A stretch of DNA of 64,000 nt, from positions 127,557 to 191,556 of the forward strand of contig CAMJWS010000001.1 of the NCBI GenBank assembly GCA_946409515.1, in the 5' to 3' direction. Below, in pieces: positions 8,371-17,381 of the stretch; within the stretch, counting starts at the first letter, position 1, and every line of letters starts with the position of its first letter. Made by a program: the position numbers and the translations under genes. The DNA comes from an uncultured Caryophanales bacterium (GTDB lineage Bacteria; Bacillota_I; Bacilli_A; RFN20; CAG-826). The notes beneath the pieces were generated by a model. The model was not told the DNA's origin. It worked only from the letters and a program-made list of their open reading frames with translations, and did no database searches.

Positions 8371-8404
8371 AAAAAAGAAAAGAGGGAAACGATATTCCCT
8401 CTCT
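8371..8404 (-). terminator. terminator after the EF-G-like gene
   Basis: Minus strand AGAGGGAA and TTCCCTCT form an eight-pair stem with a six-base loop, followed by TTTCTTTTTT. Confidence 0.85.
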
Positions 8405-8421
8405 TCCTGATTTGGGTTTTA

Positions 8422-10473
8422 TTATTGAGAAATCTTATTCTCTTTAATAACTTTGTCTTTTAAGTATTCTGGAACTTCTTCGTAAGAGACAAATTCTCTA
8501 TTGAAATAGCCAGAAGCTTGAGTAATGGACTTAAGTTGTGTGACGTAGTCAACGATTTCTGCTTCAGGAATTAACGCTTCGATATCTTGCATACCTTCGT
8601 GTTCTTCCATGTTTTGAATACGCGCACGACGTGTATTTAAGTCAGACATGATATCACCAGTATATTCAGTAGGAGCGATAACATGGATTCTCATAATTGG
8701 TTCTAAGATGATTGGTTTACATCTTGGATAAGCGTCTTTAAACGCTAAGATACCAGCCATTTTGAATGCTTGTTCGTTACTATCAACTGGGTGATATTTA
8801 CCGTCGACAAGGACGCCTTTAACACCAATAACTGGGAAGCCTGCTAATGGGCCAGAGTTAAGGGCTTCAAAGAAACCTTTTTCAACAGCTGGGAAGTAGT
8901 TCTTTGGAACTGCACCACCGAAGACTTCTTCTGCGAAGACACTTTCTTCAGCTGGTTCAAATCTCATCTTAACGACACCATAGAAACCACTACCACCAGA
9001 TTGTTTGACGTAACGGCCATCACCTTCCGCGGTGCCCTTAATGGATTCACGATAGACAACTTTCATTGGTTCGGTTGTGACATCAATCTTATATGTTTCT
9101 TTGAGTTTGCCGAGAACAAAGCTGATATGTGAATCGGAAACGCCACCTAATAATAATTGTTTTGTTTCATTATTACGTTTGACTTCAACAGCTGGATCTT
9201 CGGCTTGGATTTTTGCTAACGCTGGACCAATCTTAGCTTCATCGTTCTTATTGGCTAAGATGATGGCTTTGAAGATAACAGCAGTTGGATAATGAGCTGG
9301 TTTATATTCAATAATGGCTTTTGGTGAAGATAATGTCATGCCACTAGCGACACCTTCAAGTCTTGTGATTGCGGCGATATCACCAGCGTGGACTTCTTGA
9401 ATAGCGTCAAGTTTCTTACCTGTCATTTGATATAACATAGAAACTCTTTGCGTGCCTTTATTGACGTAGATTTCATCACCAGTTTTTAAGACACCAGAAT
9501 TAACTTTAATAATATTAATTGTGCCTGAATATGGGTCTACGACTGTCTTAAAGACATAAGCGGAGAATGGTTCACTATCTTTTGTTTCACGAGTGACAGG
9601 ATTACCATTTTCATCTTTTGCTTCGTATGGTTTTAAGTCCGCTGGGCATGGTAAGTAATCAATGAACATATCGAGCATTGTTTCAACACCGATGTTCTTT
9701 GTAGCACTGCCGACTAAGACTGGAACTAATTCACCCGCTAAAACGAGTTTTCTTAAGGATTCGTGAACTTCTTGAACAGTGAATTCTTCACCGGAGAAGA
9801 ATTTTTCTAATAAGACGTCATCCGCTTTAGCGACTTCTTCACTAATCATGTTATGAAGTTCGAAGATCTTTTCTTTCTTATCATCGTGGATAGGAGCATC
9901 TTCACACTTCTTGCCATTAAGTTTTCTAGCTTTTAAGTCAACGACATTAGCGAAACCATCAAAGCCATCACCATGACCTAATGGGTAGCAGAATGGGATA
10001 GCGTTCTTACCTAATTTGGAACGAATTTCTTCTAATAATTCATCGAATTTAACGTTTTCTTTATCAACTTTGTTGATGAAGATGAATGTTGGGATGCCAC
10101 GTTTTCTAAGTTGATTCCAGTGTTTAACTGTACCGACTTGAACACCGATTGAAGCATCAATCACTAAGACCGCGCCTTTAACTGCGCCTAAGACACCAAT
10201 GTATTCAGAGATGAAGTCATCATTACCTGGAACATCAATGATGTTAATCTTATGGTCTTTATAAGTTAATGGGATAACGGCGGTTTGAATTGAGCCACCT
10301 CTTTTTTGTTCATCAGGTGTGTAGTCACTTAATGTGTTTTTCTTTTCAACTTCACCTTTTTGAGGAATTAAACCAGCGATGAACGCTAAGGATTCAGCTA
10401 AAGTTGTCTTACCTGTTGATTGGTGACCTAAGATAACGACATTTCTAATATTTTTTGCATCGTAATTTGCCAT
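8422..10473 (-). CDS. elongation factor G-like GTPase (EF-G2 type)
   Basis: A 683-residue translational GTPase with all EF-G domains. The P-loop is GHQSTGKTT (16-24) and the base-recognition motif is NKVD. The switch II motif reads DVPGND instead of DTPGHV, so the catalytic His of canonical EF-G is replaced by Asn. Together with short spacing in domain I this places it with the EF-G2/EF-G-like paralogues rather than the main fusA. The C-terminal VDGKYHPVDSNEQAF and PTEYTGDIMSDLNTRR are the usual domain IV/V signatures. It starts 12 bases after the Fic gene and is probably co-transcribed with it. Confidence 0.87.
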   Translation of the reverse strand: MANYDAKNIRNVVILGHQSTGKTTLAESLAFIAGLIPQKGEVEKKNTLSDYTPDEQKRGGSIQTAVIPLTYKDHKINIIDVPGNDDFISEYIGVLGAVKGAVLVIDASIGVQVGTVKHWNQLRKRGIPTFIFINKVDKENVKFDELLEEIRSKLGKNAIPFCYPLGHGDGFDGFANVVDLKARKLNGKKCEDAPIHDDKKEKIFELHNMISEEVAKADDVLLEKFFSGEEFTVQEVHESLRKLVLAGELVPVLVGSATKNIGVETMLDMFIDYLPCPADLKPYEAKDENGNPVTRETKDSEPFSAYVFKTVVDPYSGTINIIKVNSGVLKTGDEIYVNKGTQRVSMLYQMTGKKLDAIQEVHAGDIAAITRLEGVASGMTLSSPKAIIEYKPAHYPTAVIFKAIILANKNDEAKIGPALAKIQAEDPAVEVKRNNETKQLLLGGVSDSHISFVLGKLKETYKIDVTTEPMKVVYRESIKGTAEGDGRYVKQSGGSGFYGVVKMRFEPAEESVFAEEVFGGAVPKNYFPAVEKGFFEALNSGPLAGFPVIGVKGVLVDGKYHPVDSNEQAFKMAGILAFKDAYPRCKPIILEPIMRIHVIAPTEYTGDIMSDLNTRRARIQNMEEHEGMQDIEALIPEAEIVDYVTQLKSITQASGYFNREFVSYEEVPEYLKDKVIKENKISQ

Positions 10474-10485
10474 GATTGATTCTCC

Positions 10486-11526
10486 TTATAGTCTGAAGTA
10501 CTTGCTATATCTACCTTTAGATATGAGCTGGATTCTATTATCTTTCACGAGTTCTGCTAAAGCCTTTTCAATGGTGGCAGAACTTGTGGCGTATAAAACG
10601 TTTTCAATAACACGTTTACTAATTGGTTTCGCACTATCGAAGATAACTTTGTAAACCTTTTCAACGGTTAATTCATCCATATCATTGACTTCCATAATGT
10701 AGTCAAGTTTACGGTACGCTTCTAAGATGCACTTGAGCATATAAGTAACGAATTGTGTGTAATCGTTTTCATTATCATGCCAACCTTGGGAAGAAGCTTC
10801 AAAAGCATCAATATAATCAGAGAAACGTTGTCTCATGATATATGGGATGGAGAAGTAATTACCGATATCATAACCATTCTTCTTCATTAAGAAGTTCATG
10901 ATTAATCTGGAGATACGGCCATTCGCTCTATTGAATGGATGGATACAAACGAAGTCGAGCATGAAAGCAAGAATAAGAACGAGCTTATTTGTTTCTTCGT
11001 TTTGAGCGGCAAGGTTATATTGATAAACAAGATTGTCTAATAGTTGAGGAACCGCACTTGGATCAGCAGTGACGAAGATTGTTCTCATTGAACCATCAGT
11101 CATTCTTTCTTGAATATAATTTAAGGCGTCTTTATATTGACCACCCATTTCTGGGTTATAGTCCTTATATAAGTAGTAATGTAATGTTGAGATAAATGAG
11201 CGATCGAATGGTTGGAATTTGTAGCATTCATCGATGTGCTTTAATGCTTTGTAGTAACCATTGAAAACATATTCTGTATAGGTTGCTGGGGATTGTCCCT
11301 TAACGAGTAAAGCTTTCATACGATCATCACCGATGAAGACTGAACCCATCGCACAGCTAGCTTCTGTGCCACTGATGTAAGCAAGTTCCGTTAATTTTTC
11401 AATTTTCTTGAGTTTCTTAACGGCGGTAGTTTTTCCTTTATATAATTCAATAGAATTAAGTAAAGAAACAATGTTAGGGTTGGTCAAAAGAGTATTGACA
11501 GCACCCTGTAAGTCAAACATTCGCAT
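10486..11526 (-). CDS. Fic family protein with altered active-site motif
   Basis: Fic proteins usually transfer AMP from ATP to a target hydroxyl. The 346-residue protein has an N-terminal domain, a central Fic domain and a C-terminal winged-helix-like region (about 275-346, ending SKGRYSKYFRL). The motif reads HPFNRANGR, where canonical Fic has HPF-x-[DE]-[GA]-N-[GK]-R: the acidic metal ligand is replaced by Arg. AMP transfer may be lost or changed. The ATG at 11526 follows AGAGG by nine bases. It is the first gene of a unit with the EF-G paralogue; the link to translation is suggestive only. Confidence 0.85.
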   Translation of the reverse strand: MRMFDLQGAVNTLLTNPNIVSLLNSIELYKGKTTAVKKLKKIEKLTELAYISGTEASCAMGSVFIGDDRMKALLVKGQSPATYTEYVFNGYYKALKHIDECYKFQPFDRSFISTLHYYLYKDYNPEMGGQYKDALNYIQERMTDGSMRTIFVTADPSAVPQLLDNLVYQYNLAAQNEETNKLVLILAFMLDFVCIHPFNRANGRISRLIMNFLMKKNGYDIGNYFSIPYIMRQRFSDYIDAFEASSQGWHDNENDYTQFVTYMLKCILEAYRKLDYIMEVNDMDELTVEKVYKVIFDSAKPISKRVIENVLYATSSATIEKALAELVKDNRIQLISKGRYSKYFRL

Positions 11527-11548
11527 ATTATGTAACCTCTGTGATTTT

Positions 11549-11577
11549 AGTATGTATCACTTATGGAAAATATGCAA
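11549..11577 (-). promoter_or_regulatory. promoter for the Fic/EF-G-like unit
   Basis: Minus strand TTGCAT (11577-11572), 17 bases, CATACT (11554-11549), then AGAGG before the ATG at 11526. Confidence 0.5.
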
Positions 11578-11632
11578 CTACCTATTTTTGCCTAAAAAAT
11601 ACCGAATTAAACTTTTTTGATTAAATAATAGG

Positions 11633-11729
11633 TTAACAATTACTGAATTGGTTTTTTATAATAATTGCCCTTTAAATAACTGGATGGGCATATTAGAAAT
11701 AAAAACCACTACTTTGGATTAGTGGTAAA
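11633..11729 (+). promoter_or_regulatory. orphan plus-strand promoter and hairpins in a geneless gap
   Basis: TTAACA (11633-11638), 18 bases and TATAAT (11657-11662) form a plausible promoter with no gene behind it. Downstream are two foldable stretches: TGCCC...GGGCA (about 11667-11690) and ACCACTA...TAGTGGT (11704-11725). The second is also a good minus-strand terminator, with TTTTT after the stem. I found no supported reading frame. It could be a small RNA. Confidence 0.3.
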
Positions 11730-11807
11730 AGAGTGTTAATAGAATTTATTGAAAAAATATTTTTTAAAGATTCCTTCTCTATTTTATTAATGGATAACGC
11801 ATGCGCG

Positions 11808-11838
11808 CGTAAAAGAAAAGACCCACACTGGGCGGGTC
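11808..11838 (-). terminator. terminator of the alanine-rich membrane protein gene
   Basis: Minus strand GACCCGCCCAGTGTGGGTC, a GC-rich stem with a loop, followed by TTTTCTTTTA. Confidence 0.85.
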
Positions 11839-11858
11839 ATTATTCTTTTGTGAATTAA

Positions 11859-12266
11859 TTATTCAGCTTGTTGTTGTCCTTGTTGACCTTCAGCGATTAA
11901 ACCAAAGATACCAGCGAGAACATAGAAAACGTTAGAAGCAATAGCACCGCAAACGATTGTGATGATGAATGGCTTTTTGTTGGATGTTGCTTCATTTGCG
12001 AGTTCTCTTTGAGCTTTACGAACGACGATTAAGCAGATAAGAGATGTCACGAAGAAGTAGAGACCAACGAAAATGAGACCGATGGCTGAGGTTAAAGCGG
12101 CAGCAGCGGCAGCAGCGGCTGCTTCATCACCACTAGCAGCGGCCAAAGCAACACCGGAAACGATGGAACTAATGAGACCGATGAGGAATAAAATGGCGCC
12201 TAAAACAAGATAGATAATAGTGAAAATATTACCAATCTTAAACATGATTTCTGATGCTTTTTTCAT
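11859..12266 (-). CDS. small alanine-rich integral membrane protein, unknown
   Basis: A 135-residue protein with about four hydrophobic segments (about 10-40, 55-78, 100-125 and a shorter middle part). A run of nine Ala at about 50-58 sits between the first two segments and is coded by repeated GCN codons. The C-terminus is Gln-rich. AAGGAG precedes the ATG. I do not recognise a family. It is monocistronic with its own terminator. Confidence 0.6.
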   Translation of the reverse strand: MKKASEIMFKIGNIFTIIYLVLGAILFLIGLISSIVSGVALAAASGDEAAAAAAAAALTSAIGLIFVGLYFFVTSLICLIVVRKAQRELANEATSNKKPFIITIVCGAIASNVFYVLAGIFGLIAEGQQGQQQAE

Positions 12267-12327
12267 TAAAATATTTCTCCTTTTGAATACGTGCTTTTAT
12301 TTTAGCACTATTTAAGGGCATATATGG

Positions 12328-12333
12328 TAATAT
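12328..12333 (+). promoter_or_regulatory. extended -10 promoter of the lipase-like gene
   Basis: TGG-TAATAT with the -10 at 12328-12333. The ATG at 12340 is six bases downstream and no Shine-Dalgarno site is present, so transcription should start at the ATG itself. Confidence 0.5.
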
Positions 12334-12339
12334 ATTTTC

Positions 12340-13413
12340 ATGAATGTTTTAGGATACATTAAGAAAAATCAAGACAGCATCAAACAAACGCCGCTTAATA
12401 TTTGTGATGCTTTAGTGGTTTCCTGGGTGGCTTATTTTGACTTTTCTATCGTTAAAGATAGACTACCACTTACTTTCAATGATTTTGACTATATTCCAGA
12501 ATACAAAAGATTAGAGCCATATTACTTCTCTTATTTCCCACGTTTTTCGCGCAGATATTTGAAATGCCTCATTAATTCCGAGAGATTTAAAGACGCCAAA
12601 GTTGTGGATTATGAATACATTTTAGACCGCAAAAAAGGTATACAGTTTGCCGTTGTCGCGGTCAAGTTTGATAGTCAAATTATTATCGCGGTCAGAGGTA
12701 CTGATCCTTCCTATGCTGGTTGGAAAGAAGACTTCACTTTATCTTATAGTGATAGGATGCACTCCTACGCTTATGCTGAAGACTTTATTAAAAGAGTGAT
12801 TAAAAGACATAAGAAAGAAAAGATTATCTTATGTGGACATAGTAAAGGTGGTAACATCTGCACTTATATGCTCAGTCAATTAGAAGATGTTTCAAGAATC
12901 GAACACGTCTATTCTTTTGATGGTCCTGGTTTTAGAATCAAAGGATTATTTAAAGGTAAAGAAGATAGATTAGAGAAGTTTACTAAGATTGTTCCACAAT
13001 CCTCTATCGTCGGTGTTCTTTTCTCTAATGAAACTGATATTAAGATTATTAAAAGCCGTGCGGTCATGTTCTTACAACATAACCCATTTGAGTGGATTAT
13101 TAAGGACAATGATTTTGTTTATTTAACTAAACGTACTTTATCTTCCAGACACTTAGAAAAAGCTCTTAATGCTTGGATTGAATCTCTTAAACCAGAAGAT
13201 AGACAAAGATTCACCGAAATCATCTTTGGGGAATTAGAGAAATTTGACGCGGATGATTTCGTGGTCTTCTTTAAGAAGCTTCTTCTTCAAATTGGCCCTG
13301 TTTATAAAGCATATAGAGGACTTAGCAAGGAAGATAAACAACTCGTTTACCGAGTTGTTAAAAAGTTAATTAGAAATATGATTAAACCAGAGAAGAAGCA
13401 ATTGATTGCTTAA
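12340..13413 (+). CDS. alpha/beta hydrolase, lipase-like (DUF2974/Mbeg1-like)
   Basis: A 357-residue cytoplasmic protein with lipase features. IIAVRGTDPSYAGWKEDF (about 114-131) is the oxyanion-hole strand, GHSKGG (166-171) is the nucleophile elbow with Ser168, and YSFDGPGF follows, as in the DUF2974 group. The last 100 residues are helical and charged. The end overlaps the convergent antiporter gene by four bases. The substrate is unknown; lipid or ester hydrolysis is inferred from the fold. Confidence 0.78.
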   Translation: MNVLGYIKKNQDSIKQTPLNICDALVVSWVAYFDFSIVKDRLPLTFNDFDYIPEYKRLEPYYFSYFPRFSRRYLKCLINSERFKDAKVVDYEYILDRKKGIQFAVVAVKFDSQIIIAVRGTDPSYAGWKEDFTLSYSDRMHSYAYAEDFIKRVIKRHKKEKIILCGHSKGGNICTYMLSQLEDVSRIEHVYSFDGPGFRIKGLFKGKEDRLEKFTKIVPQSSIVGVLFSNETDIKIIKSRAVMFLQHNPFEWIIKDNDFVYLTKRTLSSRHLEKALNAWIESLKPEDRQRFTEIIFGELEKFDADDFVVFFKKLLLQIGPVYKAYRGLSKEDKQLVYRVVKKLIRNMIKPEKKQLIA

Positions 13414-14711
13414 AGGTTTTCTTCTGGGATTTCGTGTGCTTTCTTAAGAGCGAACTTAGCCACCATTGGACCAAAGAGTTCGTAGATTAATGTACTTGTT
13501 AAGATAATGGCGAGAATTAAAACGCCTGTTTTTTGCATTGCAGGATCGCTATACTGTGAAAATAGCTTATATGCGGTTGTGGATAAACCAATTGCAACAC
13601 CCGCTTGAGGGACTAAGGCGAAACCCAAATATTTCTTAACTTGAGGTTCACATCTAGTGATTGTGGCACCAGCGAAGGCACCAGACCATTTACCAATCAC
13701 ACGGAAGATAAGATAAGTTAAAGCGATAAGAACCACCACTAAACCATCACCATTAAAGAAGATAGTTAAGTCTAAAGATGCACCAGAAATTACAAAGAAC
13801 ATCATATAGACTGGAGAAGTGAATCTATCCATAACATCTAATGTACGTCCTGATTCTTTTACAAAGTTAGTGTATATCGCACCCGCCATCATGCAGGTAA
13901 GAAGTGAACTAAGTTCAAAGCCACCCATCATTGGGCTTTTAAATAAATAATAGAAGCCTAAAGCGGCAAAGACGGAGAAGATATTCCAAATAAGTCTGTT
14001 GTTTCTTGATTTAAAGAAGCGGTTAGCAAAACTAATCACAAAGCCAAGTACCGCACCTACTCCTAAGGAGATGGTAATTTCAAGTAATGGCTTAACAATA
14101 ATCGCATATACTGAAATAGAACCACCCGCTAAAGCGGTAGCGATTTGGAATAAAATAGCGAAAAGAATTAAAGCAGCAGCGTCATCTAATGCCACAACTG
14201 GTAATAAAGTATCGACTAATGGACCATGTGCTCTATATTGCTTAATAACCATTAAGGTCGCGGCAGGAGCAGTCGCACTAGCAATTGCGGATAATGTTAA
14301 TGCTAATTCTAAGGAAACGTATTGAGGGAAAATGAAGTGTGCCACTAATAAAGCAACCACCACTAATAAAGAAGCGCCTAAGGCTTCTAAAACAGTAATA
14401 ACTAATACTCTTTTACCTAAAGATTTAATTGTGCTGAATTTAAATGAAGTACCAATGGAGAAGGCAATAAAACCTAAAGCCACAGTGGAAACCCAACCTA
14501 GTTGATCAACAAATTTAAAAACCGTGCCTTCTTTGATACCATCAAATGAGAAGTTATTGAATACTAGACCAAATAAAAATGGTCCCATGATGATACCGGT
14601 TAAGATATAACCAGTCACGTTAGGTAATTTGATAAGACGCATTAAACGCGTTGATAATAAGGCCACTAACAAAAGAGCAGCCACATAAGCAAATATCGAA
14701 AAGACTTCCAT
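13410..14711 (-). CDS. cation:proton antiporter, CPA2 (KefB/NapA-like)
   Basis: A membrane transporter of 433 residues with about 13 hydrophobic segments and no C-terminal RCK/TrkA-N domain. The segment ATAPAATLMVIKQY and the following LDDAAALILFA hold the conserved Asp region of the ion-binding site. LVPQAGVAIGLS near the C-terminus is typical of CPA2 exchangers. It starts 5 bases after the PII-like gene, which suggests a regulator-transporter pair. Whether Na+ or K+ is exchanged cannot be told. Confidence 0.88.
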   Translation of the reverse strand: MEVFSIFAYVAALLLVALLSTRLMRLIKLPNVTGYILTGIIMGPFLFGLVFNNFSFDGIKEGTVFKFVDQLGWVSTVALGFIAFSIGTSFKFSTIKSLGKRVLVITVLEALGASLLVVVALLVAHFIFPQYVSLELALTLSAIASATAPAATLMVIKQYRAHGPLVDTLLPVVALDDAAALILFAILFQIATALAGGSISVYAIIVKPLLEITISLGVGAVLGFVISFANRFFKSRNNRLIWNIFSVFAALGFYYLFKSPMMGGFELSSLLTCMMAGAIYTNFVKESGRTLDVMDRFTSPVYMMFFVISGASLDLTIFFNGDGLVVVLIALTYLIFRVIGKWSGAFAGATITRCEPQVKKYLGFALVPQAGVAIGLSTTAYKLFSQYSDPAMQKTGVLILAIILTSTLIYELFGPMVAKFALKKAHEIPEENL

Positions 14712-14716
14712 AATCC

Positions 14717-15046
14717 TTAAATAGAACCTTCAAAGTCGTCGATTGCTCTTGAATACATGAAACCTTTAATCTCTGTGAAGTTCTTAGTTGTTTCGCGAAT
14801 GACTCTCTTCAAATCTTCTAAACGATCATTTTCCACAATAAAGACACCTAAGATACTTTCAAAAACATCTCTTTGTTCAACGTGTCTAAGACTGATGAAT
14901 GTATGTTCGCCTGGATAATAGTCAACAGCGTGTCTTAAAGATTCACTGGTCATAACAGTAGCGTTATAACCCGCTCTTTTAATTGCTTCTAATGCACCAT
15001 AAGCGCGTTCGGTAGTTTTTAACACGAGTGTTAATTCAACTTTCAT
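14717..15046 (-). CDS. PII-like signalling protein, probable regulator of the antiporter
   Basis: A 109-residue soluble protein. The start KVELTLVLKTTERAYGALEAIKRAGYNATVM has the beta-alpha-beta pattern of PII/CutA ferredoxin-like folds. The central HTFISLRHVEQRDVFESI resembles the T-loop to second-helix part of PII-like proteins. It is the first gene of a two-gene unit and precedes the antiporter by five bases, a layout known for PII-like proteins that gate transporters. The bound ligand is unknown. Confidence 0.5.
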   Translation of the reverse strand: MKVELTLVLKTTERAYGALEAIKRAGYNATVMTSESLRHAVDYYPGEHTFISLRHVEQRDVFESILGVFIVENDRLEDLKRVIRETTKNFTEIKGFMYSRAIDDFEGSI

Positions 15047-15096
15047 TCTTTTTTCCTCGCTTATGATTATAGATGCATTTTTTATTTTGTTAATAA

Positions 15097-15945
15097 TTAT
15101 TTGCTTTTATTCTTCTTTATGGTTCTACGCAAGGCAACAACAGAAGTTGTTACTAAACCTAATGATGCTGCAGCAGGAACACCAAAGAGGATCGAACCAC
15201 GACATCCTTTCGTAATATTGTCAAAGACAGTTTCAACGTTACTATGTGTTTCAAAGAAGTCTCTTTGCGCAATCATTTCCTCATAACCTATGTATTCAGT
15301 TTTAAGAAGTTTAACTAATTCGGCTTCATTGTTTTCATTTCCTTTAACTTCCTTGGCTGTGGTAAAGGAAAAGTTGTTCCATTCATTGACGACAAAGTAT
15401 GCTTCTTTTTCTTCCACTAACGCTTTGATTATCGCGCCGTAGCAATATTTTTCATCCTTAGTGTAATCAAATGACATATCAACGTGACTATAGTAATAGT
15501 CGTCATACTTTGTGGTTGTCATAACATTTGTGCCGCTGACTGTTACTTCATCAGTGAAAGAGGTATAAGCACTACCGTGTATTTCAAATTCATCAAGATT
15601 ATCGGCGTTATAATTAGCAGACACTACAAAAATTGCTTCTTGATTAGGGGCTATAACGTACTCATCAGAGGACTTGCCTTCTAACATAGAATGATATGAA
15701 CGATAGCTACCATCAAAAGTAAAATAGATATCTTTGATGTATCCTTCACCAATGTTTTTAACATTGACTTTATAACAAGTTCCTTGTTCAAAGGATTGGC
15801 TGTAGCGTTCATCATCTTCAGCATATTTTTCAACTAAAGTCACTTCAAAATCATTGTATTCATCAGTGGTCACGGTTCTTGGTGGTAAAGGTGAAGTGGC
15901 AGTTAAGCCTGGAATTAACGATAAGACAGCTAATAATGTTTTCAT
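15097..15945 (-). CDS. exported membrane-anchored protein, unknown
   Basis: A 282-residue protein with an N-terminal signal sequence (MKTLLAVLSLIPGLTA) and a C-terminal membrane helix at about 250-271 followed by RRTIKKNKSK, a stop-transfer anchor with a basic tail. The exposed middle is acidic, rich in Tyr and Asp, with a beta-sandwich-like pattern (YKVNVKNIGEGYIKDIYFTF). No LPXTG motif is seen. AGAGGA precedes the ATG. Function is unknown. Confidence 0.6.
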   Translation of the reverse strand: MKTLLAVLSLIPGLTATSPLPPRTVTTDEYNDFEVTLVEKYAEDDERYSQSFEQGTCYKVNVKNIGEGYIKDIYFTFDGSYRSYHSMLEGKSSDEYVIAPNQEAIFVVSANYNADNLDEFEIHGSAYTSFTDEVTVSGTNVMTTTKYDDYYYSHVDMSFDYTKDEKYCYGAIIKALVEEKEAYFVVNEWNNFSFTTAKEVKGNENNEAELVKLLKTEYIGYEEMIAQRDFFETHSNVETVFDNITKGCRGSILFGVPAAASLGLVTTSVVALRRTIKKNKSK

Positions 15946-16060
15946 AGTTTATGTCCTCTTACCAAACTAGACGAATAGCAAGATAAAACCTGTTAAAAGT
16001 TTTTACAAAAATCTTTATGAGTTGCGCTTTTTTATCGTTTAACTATTTATTTCCAATAAA

Positions 16061-16071
16061 TGTGATACAAT
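16061..16071 (+). promoter_or_regulatory. extended -10 promoter of cobW-queT unit
   Basis: TGA-TACAAT (-10 at 16066-16071), followed by CGGAGGG and the ATG at 16100. No riboswitch-like element or clear Zur palindrome is evident upstream. Confidence 0.45.
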
Positions 16072-16099
16072 AGTCTAGCAAAAACGGAGGGTAAGAAAG

Positions 16100-17380
16100 A
16101 TGGAAAACTATAAAACAGTGCCAATTACACTTATTACCGGTTATTTAGGAAGTGGTAAAACCACATTAATCAATCACATATTAAAAAACGCTAAAGGTCA
16201 TAAGATGGCCGTTATCGTTAATGATATTGGCGAAGTCAATATTGATGCTGAATTAATTGAAGAAAACGGTGTTGTCACAGGTAAGGATGAAAACTTAGTG
16301 GCGCTCTCTAATGGCTGCATCTGCTGCACATTAAAACAAGACTTAATTCAACAACTAGCTGACTTAGTCAAACAACAAAAATATGACCATATCTTAATTG
16401 AAGCTTCTGGTATTTGTGAACCAGTACCAATTGCTCAAACAATTACCTATATGGAACAAGAATTTGAGAAACAACATTTACCAAAGTTCTATTGGTTAGA
16501 CGCTATTATCTCTGTCACCGATGCCTTAAGACTTAGAGATGAGTTTGGCTGTGGTGAAACATTAAAAGAAGCGACACGTGGTGAAGAAAACTTAGAAAAC
16601 CTTGTCATTCAACAAATTGAATTCTGCGATATCGTTTTATTAAATAAAGCCTCATTAATTAGCAAAGAAGAACTCAGAAGAGTGAAGATTGCTATTAAGG
16701 CTTTACAACCAGAAGCTGAAATTATTGAATCAGATTTCTGTGATGTTGATATTGATAGATTAATTGATACAGACCTCTTTGATTTCGATAAGGCTAGTGG
16801 CTCCGCTGCATGGATTAGAGAATTTGAAGACTGGGATAGCGACGTTGAACATCACGATGAAGATGATGACGATGATGAGGAAGAAGAACACCATCATCAT
16901 CACGACCACGATGACGACGATGACGATGAAGATGAACATGAAGAACATGAACACCATCATCATCACCATCATCACCACCATGGCATAGAAAACGAAGAAG
17001 AAGGTACCGCCCTTGAATACGATATCAATACATTCGTTTATTATCGTAGAAGACCATTTGATCAAGAAAAGTTTGAACATTGGGTCAAAGAAGAAAGCGG
17101 TAAGCACCATATCATTAGAGCAAAGGGTGTTTGCTACTTCGCTAATGAAAAAGATAGTATTTATGTCTATGAATCAGCAGGTTCTCAAACAACCTTAACT
17201 TATTCAAGAAAATGGTTCTCTGCGACATTAACAAAAGCGCAATTAACTTATTTAAGACATAACGATGAGAACTTCGCCCATGACTGGGATGATGAATATC
17301 AAGATCGATTAATCAAACTCGTGTTTATCGGTCAAAACCTTAACGAGAAAGCTATTAGAAAAGAATTGGATCAACTATAG
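16100..17380 (+). CDS. CobW/COG0523 GTPase with His/Asp-rich metal-binding stretch
   Basis: A G3E-family GTPase of 426 residues, probably a metallochaperone. The P-loop is GYLGSGKTT (14-22), the CxCC metal motif is CICC (73-76) and NKAS serves as G4. Residues about 248-295 form an extreme insert of Asp, Glu and His, including a run of ten His, coded by repeated GAY and CAY codons. After it comes the CobW C-terminal domain (FVYYRRRPFD onwards). Zinc or another transition metal is the likely cargo. queT follows after one base, so the two share a transcript. Confidence 0.9.
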   Translation: MENYKTVPITLITGYLGSGKTTLINHILKNAKGHKMAVIVNDIGEVNIDAELIEENGVVTGKDENLVALSNGCICCTLKQDLIQQLADLVKQQKYDHILIEASGICEPVPIAQTITYMEQEFEKQHLPKFYWLDAIISVTDALRLRDEFGCGETLKEATRGEENLENLVIQQIEFCDIVLLNKASLISKEELRRVKIAIKALQPEAEIIESDFCDVDIDRLIDTDLFDFDKASGSAAWIREFEDWDSDVEHHDEDDDDDEEEEHHHHHDHDDDDDDEDEHEEHEHHHHHHHHHHGIENEEEGTALEYDINTFVYYRRRPFDQEKFEHWVKEESGKHHIIRAKGVCYFANEKDSIYVYESAGSQTTLTYSRKWFSATLTKAQLTYLRHNDENFAHDWDDEYQDRLIKLVFIGQNLNEKAIRKELDQL

Positions 17381-17381
17381 A

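Noticed and set aside
11788-11856. A 22-codon plus-strand frame
   Set aside because: It lies across the terminator hairpin of the opposite gene and lacks a ribosome site.
16760-17110. Open frame of 116 residues opposite the CobW gene
   Set aside because: It is the complement of the His/Asp repeat (GAY/CAY codons give Val/Met runs) and has no ribosome site or protein-like composition.
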